Below, piece by piece: positions 47,795 to 57,929 of a stretch of DNA of 64,000 bases (positions within the stretch are counted from its first letter, which is position 1; each line of letters starts with the position of its first letter). The stretch is taken from positions 23,761,232-23,825,231 of the forward strand of contig JAKSZT010054215.1 of the NCBI GenBank assembly GCA_026826555.1, given 5' to 3'. The notes below the pieces were generated by a model. The model was not told where the DNA came from. It was given only the letters and a program-made list of their open reading frames with translations, and made no database searches. Source of the DNA: Tolypeutes matacus (taxonomy: Eukaryota > Chordata > Mammalia > Cingulata > Chlamyphoridae). The position numbers and the translations under genes were made by a program.

Positions 47795-47925
47795 CTTTTA
47801 AGGTCCTAAAACTTGAGTGTGGTGATGGTTGTACAACCCTGCGAATATCCTAGAAAGCGTTGAAATGAACACTTTAAATGGGTGAATTATATGGTATATG
47901 GTAAATAAAGCTGTTCAGAAATAAT
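47795..47925 (+). mobile_element. L1M 3' end
   Basis: 'gtgtggtgatggttgtacaa', 'gaacactttaaatgggtgaa' and 'ggtaaataaagctgttcag' are the final part of an L1MA/L1MB 3' UTR, inserted into the pol remnant in the opposite orientation. Confidence 0.85.
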
Positions 47926-47929
47926 CATA

Positions 47930-48260
47930 AACCACTCACTTCCTCCACCCTACCACACCCCAGAAAAGAAGAGGACTTGGGGTCTGTACTGCAATTCTCC
48001 TACAGGGGTTTGCCAGAGGCTGCTTTCAGAATCCCTACTTGCCACAGATCATTGAGTATCCTTGAAGTTGCTGGGTGATAAGGAACCGAATGGTAGTTGG
48101 CTGAGCCACTTGGACCTTCTGCAAGGCTCTCATTCCACAAAGCTGGGACTCCTGCCCCTGAAGAAGGACGTTGCCTGCTGATGCTCACACCTCAAGAGCT
48201 CAGAGGAGGTACTCTGTGAAGCTGGGGCCCAAACCTCTGAGGTAAGGGACACGTAGCACT
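47930..48260 (-). pseudogene. ERVL-type pol remnant, N-terminal RT side
   Basis: Minus-strand ORF 48,000-48,188 contains 'YHPATSRILNDLWQVGILK', the type of motif found just before the first reverse-transcriptase block of retroviral pol. The RT catalytic core between this and 47,790 is not visible, so it appears lost. Assignment rests on order and orientation with the two pol parts to the left. Confidence 0.5.
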
Positions 48261-48461
48261 GAAGGGGCACTGAGACTTCAGTGGGAAAAATGCTGCCTTA
48301 TATTCCTTAGAATGAGATGTTTCCCTGAGTTCATTAAATAATCTAACTTGTAGTAAAGATATTCATGGAGGACTCATCACAAACAATAACCCTTATAACG
48401 TCTGCATACAGAATTTTACAGAAAACCAAGGCTAACAATTAACTCTAAATTTTTTAAATTA

Positions 48462-48670
48462 TGGGAAGCGGCTGTGGCTCAATCAGTAGGGCTCCCGTTT
48501 ACCATATGGGAGGCCCCGGGTTCGGTTCCCGGGGCCTCCTGGTGAAGGCAAGCCCGCCCGCGCGGCGTGGTTAGCTGACCCAGCGAGCACAAGCAGCAAG
48601 GGGGGGATAAATGAATAAATAAATAAAATCTTTAAAAAAAAATAAAAATAAAAAAAAAAATAAAAATAAA
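48462..48670 (+). mobile_element. DAS-SINE, short single-unit form
   Basis: TSD 'taaattttttaaatta' (48,446-48,461 and 48,671-48,686). Head 'gggaagcggctgtggctcaa', B box 'ggttcggttccc', GC-rich middle 'cccgcccgcgcggcgtgg', AATA and A-rich tail. Very close to the 8,800 copy and its CpGs are little decayed, so it is probably young. Confidence 0.95.
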
Positions 48671-48716
48671 TAAATTTTTTAAATTAATGACAAAAACCCA
48701 TGAGTGTCCATGAGCA

Positions 48717-48749
48717 AAACACATACATACACACACACACACACACACA
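48717..48749. repeat. (CA)n microsatellite
   Basis: 'acacatacatac' followed by about ten CA units. Confidence 0.95.
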
Positions 48750-48754
48750 AATAA

Positions 48755-49545
48755 AACCCTTTTCCCTGACTTTGTCTGATACTCCACTGAAATGTCACCA
48801 AATTAATATCTAAGTTACCTCTTGAAAGAAATTTAATGAATCCTTTGGCTAAATCTAACAAAAATAAGAAATTGATTATCTCAGTCTCAAATTTGCCACA
48901 AAGAAAAACTCTCTATTGAATTAGTTTAGGGCTATTTCTCCCTAAAGAATCTTCCTCTTATGATGAAAGATATTGCAATATGCTCTGAATAGATTTTTAA
49001 AATCTCTCTCATAAGTTCTGGAAATCTCTTTCATTGGAAGTCCCAGCTTGAAAACCCTGCAATAACAATTAAATATTAAAATAACATTAAAGAGCAAATG
49101 CTCAGCTCATGGATTTAGCTGCAAAACTCCTATTCACACTAATGGGACTCACACAGCTAAATCCCCATGTGCTGCCCTGAAAATTTACCCCTAAGGTTCA
49201 GACACAGTGAAGAAAGTGATTAATTCATTTTCAAAACTAATCGATCCACTACTAAAGTTTTTTTTTTTATTATAAATGGAATTTCAATCACCATAATCAT
49301 TCTAATGTCTAAGATATAACAGCATCTAATTTTGCTTTCACATAAAGTACATGTTTAACGTAATAAAATTCATACTTCTATGGCAAGATAATTTGGATGC
49401 TGCAAAGACATTAATGAAGTTTAAAAATTGTCACATATACAAAGATATCCTAAAGCAAAAATTTAATTTTAAATAGTTTTATGTGCACTATTTATAGACA
49501 CTATCACCAAATTGCTTAAACAGAATGAATATTTTTTTTGTTGTT
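48755..49545. other. Unique stretch, no gene seen
   Basis: No repeat family or ORF that I can support. Confidence 0.4.
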
Positions 49546-49547
49546 AA

Positions 49548-49619
49548 TATATTTTTAATGTAAAAGGATAATAAAGGACAGTGTATATTTTTAATGTAAA
49601 AGGAAAATAAAGGACAGTG
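49548..49619. repeat. 36-bp tandem duplication
   Basis: Two adjacent copies of a 36-bp unit (49,548-49,583 and 49,584-49,619), starting 'tatatttttaatgtaaaagg' and differing at one base, so a fairly recent duplication. The 82-codon minus ORF over it carries the matching peptide repeat. Confidence 0.95.
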
Positions 49620-49644
49620 TGGGTAACTAATGTTTAAAATTATA

Positions 49645-50110
49645 TAGAGATATTTTTCACTTTTATTTTGAAATATGTTCAAACCTGTAAAACAGTTACA
49701 AAAATAATACAAACTCCGTACAGAAAACTCCAACATACCCTACCCCACATACCCAGATCCACCAATTTTAACTAGTTGCCACATTAACCATATCATTCTG
49801 TCTGTCTATCTATCCATCTATCATCTATCCACCCATCCATTTAATAAACACTTGATTGTAGGTTGTATACATCATGCTCCTTGAATACTTAATACTGCTA
49901 TGTACATTTACTAAGAGCAAGGATATTCACATCATTAACCTCCTTAAGTGCAGTTTTCAAGATCAAGCAATTTAACATTGATATAAAACTTACAGTCTAT
50001 ATTCCAATTTTTTCATCTGTCCCAATAATAGCCTTTAATCTTTACTTCTACCTTGCTACAACCCATCCAGGATCATGTATGGCATTTAATCGTCATTGTC
50101 TCTTTATTTG
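49645..50110 (-). mobile_element. L1ME-like 3' end, antisense
   Basis: 'tgttcaaacctgtaaaacag', 'atcatgctccttgaatactt', 'agcaatttaacattgatata' and 'catctgtcccaataatagcc' follow an old L1 3' UTR in antisense. A short (CTAT/CATC)n patch lies at about 49,800-49,840. Confidence 0.7.
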
Positions 50111-50129
50111 CTCTTTCACTTTTTTTTTA

Positions 50130-50342
50130 ATTTTGGGAAGATAAACACAAAATAAACTTTTCCAAATCAATCACTCCCAATCATACCATTTAATCACAGT
50201 CACAATATTGTGGTACCTTCACAACTTTTCATTACTAAAACTTTTCCATCTCCCAAAACAGAAACCCTACACCCATTTTGTATTAATTCCCCATTCCCCC
50301 TGCCTCTAACCCCTGGCAATTTGTACTCTAAATTCACTGATT
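50130..50342 (-). mobile_element. L1M 3' fragment, antisense
   Basis: 'ccatttaatcacagtcacaa', 'caaaacagaaaccctacacc' and 'ctaacccctggcaatttgta' are the antisense pattern of an L1MA/L1MB 3' UTR. Confidence 0.65.
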
Positions 50343-50724
50343 TGGAAAGCAGATGTGGGTCAAGCAATTGAGCTCCAGCCTACCACATGGGAGGTCAGGT
50401 TTGGTTCCCGGTGCCTCCTAGAGAAGACGAGCAAGACGGCGAGCTGGCCCAATGGGCAGGTGTGGTGAGCTGATGCAACAAGATGATGCAACAAGGAGAC
50501 ACAAAGAGGAAAGACAATGAGAGACACAACAAGGCAGTGAGCTGAGGTGGCTCAAGTGATGGAGTGCCTCTCTCCCACATGAGAGGTCCCAGGTTTGGTT
50601 CCTGGGGCCTCTAAAGAGAAGATGAGCAGATACAGAGAGCACACAGCAAATGGACAGTGAATGCAAACAGTGGGGCGGGGCGGGGGGGGGGGGGGAAAAA
50701 TGAAATAAATCTTTTTAAAAAAGC
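50343..50724 (+). mobile_element. DAS-SINE, long two-unit form
   Basis: TSD 'attcactgatt' (50,332-50,342 and 50,725-50,735). First head 'gcagatgtgggtcaagcaa', spacer 'agatgatgcaacaaggag', second unit near 50,530, then a G-rich run with about 16 consecutive G at 50,680-50,695 and the A-rich tail. A single base is missing next to the first B box. Confidence 0.95.
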
Positions 50725-50735
50725 ATTCACTGATT

Positions 50736-51400
50736 CTTTCTCCTCCTAGCCTAAATCTGTTGTTGAACCCCTCAAAGAAAATTTTAATTTGTTAGTGTTA
50801 TTTCAGCTTTGTAAAGTTCCTCTTTATAATTTCCATATCTAAATTGATACTCTGTGGTCATCTAGCATTTTCCTAATTTCCTTTAGTTCTTTTCTATGAT
50901 TTCCTTTAGCTCTTTGAGCATGTGTTTTGAAAGACTGTCTGGTATGCCCCAGGTCTGGTCCTCCTCATTGATAGTTTTTAATGCTTTATTGATCTCCTTG
51001 CCTGGGATATCACTTCCTATTTCTTTGTATTTTTGTAACCATTTGTTGCAGCCTGGGCATTTTGATATTTTGTATTATCACTAAATTTTAGACTCTGCAG
51101 CATCTGTTTCTTAAGCAGGTTACTCTGCTCTCTCTGGAACCGGGGCCACGGTTCACACTGGCAGCGCAGGCTGGCTCCAAGCCCAGCTGGTGAGTGGTGT
51201 GGGAGGGGCCAGCCAGGGCACCAGGAAATCCACAGATTTTAGGAAGTCTTTTCCTTGATTCAGTGCTCGCCCTGTTACTGCAGTCTCTCACTATTTTCTG
51301 GAGCTTTTAGAAAGATGTCTCTGCCATTTCTTGCTGTTTGTTCAAAGCTTGTGGGGGGATGGAGCCCTGAAGCATCTCACTCTGCCATCTTGATCCCTAT
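50736..51400 (-). mobile_element. L1 5' end (5' UTR/ORF1 side), antisense
   Basis: It runs to 'ctctgccatcttgatccc' at about 51,385-51,402, the reverse complement of the beginning of an L1 5' UTR. Preceding text ('gcatgtgttttgaaagactg', 'ttgcctgggatatcacttcc') fits the ORF1/5' UTR side. The body of the L1 between this and the 3' pieces at 49.6-50.3 kb is missing. Confidence 0.6.
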
Positions 51401-51559
51401 ATGGAGATTTTTATTCCCTAAATAAATATTTCATTTAAGACATTTTAGAAATTTTGGTCTAGTGACCATACATTGTAATAGCCATCCATGTTAACTATCC
51501 TGGAAAGTTACAAACTATTGGAAAAAGCAAACAAACATGTTTAATGAAAAGTACTCAAA

Positions 51560-51690
51560 ACTAAAATCTAGTCTACCCAACACCAAACTAGGGCAAAGTC
51601 ACTTAAATTCTCAGGGTCACAATCTCCTCAGTTATAAATTGAAGAAGATGGCTTGGTGATCTTTTATGTCTGAAAGTCAACGATTTTCTT
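51560..51690 (+). mobile_element. MIR-like fragment
   Basis: 'ggcaaagtcacttaaattctc', 'aatctcctcagttataaattg' and 'gatggcttggtgatctttta' follow MIR sense motifs. Confidence 0.6.
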
Positions 51691-51762
51691 TTGTGCCAGC
51701 TGATTTGGTTCACACTGAGTCTTGTTAGATTTTCCCATTTCCTCCACCCCACTCTCATCCCC

Positions 51763-51791
51763 AAATACATACACATACACACACACACACA
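51763..51791. repeat. (CA)n microsatellite
   Basis: 'acatacacatacacacac' continuing as pure CA units. Confidence 0.95.
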
Positions 51792-51939
51792 CGGAGCATC
51801 AGCTAGAGAAATAAAATTTAAAACTTTATGCAGAACTCTGGTACAAGACCCTCTAATAGTCTATGAAATTCCTGTTGATGAAGGTCAAGGTATTTCCAGA
51901 ATTGAAAGAAGCCTAGAGAATTAGATAAAGGGAGTAGCA

Positions 51940-52100
51940 CTGTTTCATGGAAAAGCTGGAGACCCAATTCCACCAGTAATCAACTCTATGAACTTGGACA
52001 GATTGCTTCATATCTCTCAACTACAGTTTCCGTCTCTGAAAAATGTGGGGATTGGATAAGATGGTCATTCAGTATTTTTCCAGATCTGAAATTGGATGCC
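51940..52100 (+). mobile_element. MIR
   Basis: 'gaacttggacagattgcttc', 'ctacagtttccgtctctgaaa' and 'ttggataagatggtcattc' are diverged MIR sense motifs. Confidence 0.7.
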
Positions 52101-52349
52101 TCTAACTAAAATATTACTATTTAGATAACCCTAATAAAGTAGCTATTCTTAAGTCTGCAGAGAAGAAAAGAAGAAAGTGTGTGAGTGTGGGTATATAATT
52201 ACGAAGGATGGAAGTTAAGGATAAATTAAATGTGGACCATTTTGCAAATTCAACAATAGTAAAAGAACTGAAAGATAGCCCATAAACTTAAAGGAGATAC
52301 CTTTTTTTTTTTAAATTTAGGTAAGAGAAATTGTTAAAGATTTTCTCAT

Positions 52350-52678
52350 CTTTTGGACACACCATGTGCAGGCATGCTGCTTACAGCATTGCAGATACTA
52401 TCTCATTTAGTCCTTACTAAGAACCCTATAAGGAAATATAAATATCCCCTTCTTCTGGATGAGAAAATGGAGGCCTAAAGGAATACTGGGTCTCATAACT
52501 ATTGTAGCTACATGAAGAAATGTAAGTTTATATATAATTTTGCAAATGTTTGTATGTATTGTGAGAATTTTGATTTTTACCCATAATAAAAAAAAAAAAT
52601 ACACATATATGCATATATATTTATATATCATTTTGCAAATGTTTGTATGTATTGTGAGAATTTTTTTTTTTATAATGA

Positions 52679-52709
<31 letters not shown>

Positions 52710-52790
52710 ATGTAAGATCGAGACTGAGTCATGTCCCTTGAAGAGTCATAGACTTTTAGGGTAAACATTTGCAAGGACTAAAACTGATTT
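52350..52790 (-). mobile_element. MIR, antisense, split by a retroposon
   Basis: 'tatctcatttagtccttac', 'gaaccctataaggaaatata' and 'gatgagaaaatggaggcct' are antisense MIR. The sequence resumes after the 52,527-52,704 insertion with 'atcgagactgagtcatgtc'. Confidence 0.7.
52527..52704 (+). mobile_element. Short unidentified poly(A) retroposon, head-to-tail dimer
   Basis: A single insertion framed by the 12-bp TSD 'aagaaatgtaag' (52,515-52,526 and 52,705-52,716). It contains two copies of the same unit: 52,527-52,602 and 52,603-52,704, each with 'ttttgcaaatgtttgtatg' and 'tattgtgagaatttt', each followed by an A-rich stretch. The second copy extends further 5' ('tatatgcatatatatttat'), matching the monomer at 6.5 kb. 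No tRNA boxes, no ORF, not recognised. Confidence 0.8.
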
Positions 52791-52799
52791 CTTTATTTT

Positions 52800-53145
52800 T
52801 TAAAAAAATATTTTCAGTAGCACTACAAGACACAATATCTGACTTGCATACTATTTGCCCACTCAAGTAACAATATTCTTTGTCATGTGACCACTACAAA
52901 AGGGTTCTTACAATTTTCTAAGAATAACCACATTGCCTGCACATAAATTTTTGTTGAAAGAATGAAGAATCCTTCTTACAATCAACACAAGCTAACATAG
53001 TCTCATTTTACTCTGTTTCCTAAAAGAACCAAAAAATGGACAAAATATATGAAACAATAGTTTTCAGTTCCCTGGGCATCAGTCAACAAAGGGCAATGAT
53101 CCCTGAGAGGTAAGAAACAAACACCATCACTGCATATTCCACAGA
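52800..53145. other. Unassigned AT-rich stretch
   Basis: May contain the outer part of the L1 that becomes clear from 53,150, but I cannot assign it. No gene seen. Confidence 0.35.
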
Positions 53146-53149
53146 TAAT

Positions 53150-53875
53150 ATAAGGAAAATGAATTAATATTACTAGCAACTTTATGCCAATCATTTTGGC
53201 AGCTCAGATGAAATGGACCAAATTTTCTTAAAAGTTACAAGCAACCAAAGCTTCTCAAAAAGAAATAGATACCCTGAATAGCCCTATATCCATAAAACAG
53301 TATTTCTAGTTAAAAACTTCCTTCCTCCCCACAAAAAGAACAAATAAGCAAACAAACAAACAGAAATCCAGGCTCAGATAGTTTCACAGGTGAATTCCAC
53401 CAAATATTTAATGAAGATATAATTACCAATCCCACATAAACTCATTCAAATAAAATGGGATGTTACCCAACTCATTTTATTAAGCCAGCATTACCTTGAT
53501 ATGAAAGCTACACAAAGATAATACAAGAAAATTAATTATAGACTAATATACCTTGTGAGCACAGATGCAAAATTCTAAAAATTTTAGCAAATCACATCCA
53601 ACAATATCTAAAATTGATAATAAATCATGATTGAGTGGGGTTAATCCTAGGAATTTAAGGCCATTTTAATATTCAAAATATCAATCAATATAATTCACCA
53701 TGCTAAAAAAAATTTTTTTAAATGTCCATTTGTTTCTTGACAAGTACCAAAATCTGTTCCTGATAAAAACTCTCAACAAACTAGAAATAGAAGGGAACTT
53801 ATTCAATATGAAAAAAAAATACAGATAACATCATATTTAATGTTGAAAGAGTGAATGCTATCCCTCTAAGATGAT
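53150..53875 (+). mobile_element. L1 ORF2 reverse-transcriptase segment
   Basis: Sense L1: 'ccaggctcagatagtttcac' (the SPGPDGF block), 'cagcattaccttgatatg', 'cagatgcaaaattct' and 'acaaactagaaatagaagg' follow the canonical RT order. Many frameshifts and stops. It breaks off at about 53,875. Confidence 0.85.
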
Positions 53876-54146
53876 TGTTTGTTTGCCAAAGTGCTGCCAA
53901 TGCAAAGTACCAGAAAACGTGTTGGCTTTTGCAAATATTCTCGCTGTCCTGATTTTGTGATAATCAGGGTAAGCTAAACATTCGCTATATTAGAAACCAT
54001 GCATGTGTCCCCAGACCTAGTTTTCCTCCCTAGGTCTGGTTTTTAGAATGCTGGTGATAAACTAAGCCTGATTTACTATATGACCATCCTGTATGGGAAA
54101 AGACTGTAACTCTAGGTATCTTTGGTCAACCTTAAGAGATACAGCA
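53876..54146 (-). mobile_element. MaLR-like LTR 3' fragment plus unassigned sequence
   Basis: 53,880-53,935 ('gtttgccaaagtgctgccaat', 'accagaaaacgtgttggct') matches the plus-strand left end of LTR D and LTR B, so it is a truncated antisense LTR. The rest to 54,146 is not assigned; it has a 10-bp-arm hairpin ('ccagacctag' at 54,011 with its complement at 54,030-54,039). Confidence 0.5.
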
Positions 54147-54833
54147 GGGGGACAGATGTGGCTCAAATGGTTGGGCGTCTGTCTCCCATATGGAGGGACC
54201 TGGGTCCAATCTCCAAGACCTCCTGGTAAAATTTTTAAAAAAAGAAAAATATAGATGGTACATGGGCCACCAGGCCCTGTGCGTAGATGCGCCGTCAGGC
54301 CCCGTGAGCCACACAGCAAGATGATAACAGGAGAGTGACAAAGGGAGAGCCAAGACGAGACACACCAAAAGACCAGGAACTAAGGTGGCACAGTGATAGG
54401 ACGCCTCTCTCCCACATCAGAGGTTCCGAGGATCGAATCCCAGTGAAGACAGGAGGAGAAGGATGAGAAAAGAGAGCAGGAAATGGACACAGAGAGCTGC
54501 CCAGCGAATGGACACAGAAACAGCAAAAACGGGGGGTGGGGTGGGGTGGGGTGGTAAAAATGGATATAAATAAATAAATAAACTCTTAAAAAAAGTATTG
54601 GGGAGTAAGATTCAGACTATAGTTAGTAGTAATACTTTGACGATGCTCTTTCATAATTTGTTAATAAATGTTTTGCAGCAATGCAGGGTGTTTGTGGTGG
54701 AGTGATGTGTGGGAGCCCTGTATGATGTTATGCATGTTTGTTTTGTAAGTTCACAATGTTTACTGAACACTTATAGTTTATGTATGTTCATGTATGAATG
54801 GTATACTTCAATAAATTGTTTTAAAAAATAAAA
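54147..54833 (+). mobile_element. DAS-SINE/L1 3'-tail hybrid, complete at the SINE 5' end
   Basis: A full two-unit DAS-SINE starts at its tRNA-like head ('gggggacagatgtggctcaa', 54,147) and runs through its own AATA/A stretch to about 54,594. L1 3' UTR sequence follows directly ('ggggagtaag' to 'cttcaataaattg', 54,595-54,820) and then a terminal A-rich tail. The SINE contains a G-quadruplex-like tract at 54,531-54,551. The junction is identical in placement to the copy at 31,785-32,336. No clear TSD seen. Confidence 0.85.
54531..54551 (+). repeat. G-quadruplex-like (GGGGT)n tract
   Basis: Six G then three further GGGG runs separated by single T, an ideal short-loop quadruplex pattern. It lies at the site where the other long DAS-SINEs carry their G tract. 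Confidence 0.9.
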
Positions 54834-56470
54834 CCTCTTACGGAGCCACCATAGTAATCAAAACAGCATGGTACTGGCATAAGGACAGACTTATAGACCA
54901 ATGGAATGGAATTAAAAGTTCAGAAAGCAACCCTTATGTTTATAGCCAACTGATTTTTGACAAAGGTGCCAAGTCCACTCAATTGGGAAAGTATAGTCTT
55001 TTCAACAAATGGTGTTGGGAAAACTAGATGTCCATATGCAAAAGAATAAATGTGGACCCCCACTTCACAGCATACACAAAAATCAACTCAAAATGGATCA
55101 AAGTCCTAAATATAAGAAATGGAACTGTAAAATTCCTAGAAGAAAACATAGAACCATCTTCAAGGGCTTGTGTTAGCCAATGGTTTCCTAGACATTACAC
55201 CTAAAGCACAAGCAACAAAAGAATAGATAAGTGGGACCTCATCAAAATTTAAAACTTTTGTGCATCAAAGGACTTTACCATGAAAGTAAAATGACAATAT
55301 ACACAATGGAAGAAAACATTTGGAGACCACATATCCAATAAATAAGGGTTTAATATCCAGATTATATAAAGAAATCCTACAACTCAACTACAAAGAGGGA
55401 AACAACCCAATTGCAAAATGGGCAAAAGCCTTGAATAGACATTTCTCCAAAGAAGACATACAAATGGTCAAAAGGCACATGAAAATGTGGTCAATATCAT
55501 TAGCCATTAGGGAAATAAATGCAAATCAAAAGCCCAATGAAATATTTCACACCCACTAGAATGGCTACTATTTAAAACATGGAAAATTACAAATGTTGGA
55601 GAGGATGTGGAGAAATAGGAACACTCATTCATTGTTGGTGGGAATGTAAAATGGTGTAACTGCTGTGGATGACAATTTGGCGATTCCTCAGAAAGTTAAG
55701 GATAGAATTACCATATGACCCAGCAAATCCACTTCTAGGTATATACCCAAAAGAATTGAAAACAGGGACTTGAAAAGATATTTTCACGTGGGTGTTCATA
55801 GTGACATTTTTCACAATTGCCAAAAGATGGAAGAAACTCACATGTCTATCAACTGATAAATAGATAAATGAAATAGACTATTATCCAGCCATAAAAAGCA
55901 ATGAAGTTGTGATACACATGACAACATGGATGAATCTTGAATACAGCATGTTGAATGAAATAAGCCAGACACAAAATGACAAAGATTGTATGATATCACT
56001 AATATGAAAATAATTAGAATAAGCAAATTCATAGAGCCAGAAATGAGAATATTCTGGGGTAGGAGTAGGGAATAAAGCATTATACTGAAATTGTACAGAG
56101 TTTCTACTTGGGTTGATGGAAAAGTTTTACTAATGGATGGTGTTTATGGTAGCACAATATTGTGAGTGTAATTAAAAGCACTGAATTATATATTTGAAAG
56201 TGGTTTAAAAGGGAAATTTTGTATATATGTTACTAGAAAAAAAAATTAAAAAAACATAGGAGAGTACAACACATACAGTGAACCGTAATGTAAAGCATGG
56301 ACTATAGTTAATAGTACAAGTATAAAAATGTTATCTCATCAGTTGTAACAAATGTACCACACTAATACAATGTATTAATAATAGGGCAGGATATGGGAAC
56401 TCTGTATTTTATGAATGATCTTTCTGTAAGCATACAACTTCTCTAACAAAAAAGAAAATTAAAAAAACAA
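54834..56470 (+). mobile_element. L1 ORF2 C-terminal part and 3' UTR
   Basis: 'gtaatcaaaacagcatggta', 'caactgatttttgacaaagg' and 'tcaactcaaaatggatcaaa' mark the ORF2 C-terminal region, with peptide '[19 protein letters not shown]' in the ORF at 55,320-55,559. The 3' UTR runs from about 56,080 to A-rich sequence near 56,460. Frames are interrupted, so no functional product. Probably the same insertion as 53,150-53,875, with a deletion plus insertions between. Confidence 0.88.
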
Positions 56471-57260
56471 TTGTAAATAATAATATAAAAAGATGCTCAA
56501 TATCATTAGTCAGTAAGAAAATGAACATTGAAACAACAATACAATAACACTATACATAGAGTAATTAAAATAATAAAGACTGAGCATTGCCAAGGATGTA
56601 GAGGAACTGGAACATTTATATGATGCTGGTGGGGATATAAAATGGTGCAACCACTTTGGAAAACAGCTCGACAATTTCTTTAAAAGTTAAACACACACCT
56701 ACCATATAAACCAGTCATTTCTACACCTAGATATTTGCCCAAGGAAAATGAAGACCTATGAACTTACATGTTCACGGCAGTTTTATTTGGGATCGCTCCA
56801 AAGTGAAAACAACTCAAATGTCCAGCCACAAGTCAATGGATAACCAATTTGTGGTATACCTTCAATGGAATAGTATAGCAATTAAAAGAAATGAACTACG
56901 GCCACTCATTGGTGAGTCACAAAATAATTGTGCTGAGTGAAAAAAGCCAGACCCAAGAAAGAGTAGGGTTCCATATGTACAACATTCTAAAAATGCAAAC
57001 AAACCTATAGTGGCAGAAAGCAGACTATGTGTTGCCTGGTGATAGAGGTGGGACATGAGGATGAGTGGGAGACAGAGAGGAGTAGGAAGGAGGAATATCA
57101 TAAGGCATAGGGAAAGTTTTGGGGATGATGGATATGTCCATCTTCTTGATTGGTTTCATGTGTATTTACATATGTCAAACTTATCTGATTGTACACTTTA
57201 AATATACACGGTTTATTGAATGTCAAATATACCTCAATAGAGCCATTAAAGATATATATG
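56471..57260 (+). mobile_element. L1M ORF2 end and 3' UTR, older copy
   Basis: A second plus-strand L1 3' end: 'gatgctcaatatcattagtc', 'ggtgcaaccactttggaaaa', 'caactcaaatgtccagcca' and the tail 'ttgtacactttaaatataca'. More diverged than the copy before it. Confidence 0.82.
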
Positions 57261-57319
57261 AAAAAGCCAAATTGGCCACCAAAGAAATAATTGCTTCTCT
57301 GAGTGTTTGCTTAGTACTT

Positions 57320-57440
57320 TCCCATTTTTGACCACAACAATTCAGTGGGCTAAATATTATGATTATTGTCCACAAAAATATATGATGAAACTGAGACTCA
57401 AAGACATTAACTTGCCCAGTGTCTGACAGCTTTTGTCAGA
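57320..57440 (-). mobile_element. MIR, antisense
   Basis: 'gatgaaactgagactcaaag' followed by 'cattaacttgcccagtgtc' is the antisense MIR core. Confidence 0.7.
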
Positions 57441-57622
57441 AAACATGATATGGAGCTCCTTAAACAAATTAAAGGACAAATCTGACTTCGCTATGGCAGT
57501 AATTTCCGTTCCTGCCTCCCCATGAACCCTTCCCACCACCCTAGGAGATGCTCACTAAATTCAAGATAACACATCACTCCCAATTCCCCAGCACCCCAGG
57601 AATTTGAGGGCACATCTCAATC

Positions 57623-57916
57623 TGCACTGCCTGATACAGTAGCCACTCGAGATGCTGAGCAACTGAAATGTGGTTAGTCTGAATTGAAATGTGGTGTAAG
57701 TGTGAGTGACAGCCCAGATTTTGAACATACAGATATCTCAGTAATTTTTTTATATTAATTACATGTTAAAATGATAATATTTTGGATATACTGGGTTGAA
57801 TAGACTATATTATCAAAATTAATCGCACCTATTTCTTTCTACCTTTTTTACAGTGACTTCTTGGACATTTAAAATTGCACATGCGTTTTGCATTATGTTT
57901 CAATTGGACAGCATTG
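57623..57916. mobile_element. hAT-like non-autonomous DNA transposon
   Basis: 'tagccactcgagatgctgag', 'gaaatgtggttagtctgaatt', 'aatattttggatatactggg' and 'caattggacagcattga' follow a common mammalian MITE whose ends are 'cagtgctgtccaata' and its inverse. TSD not clear. Confidence 0.75.
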
Positions 57917-57929
57917 ATCTAAATCCTAC

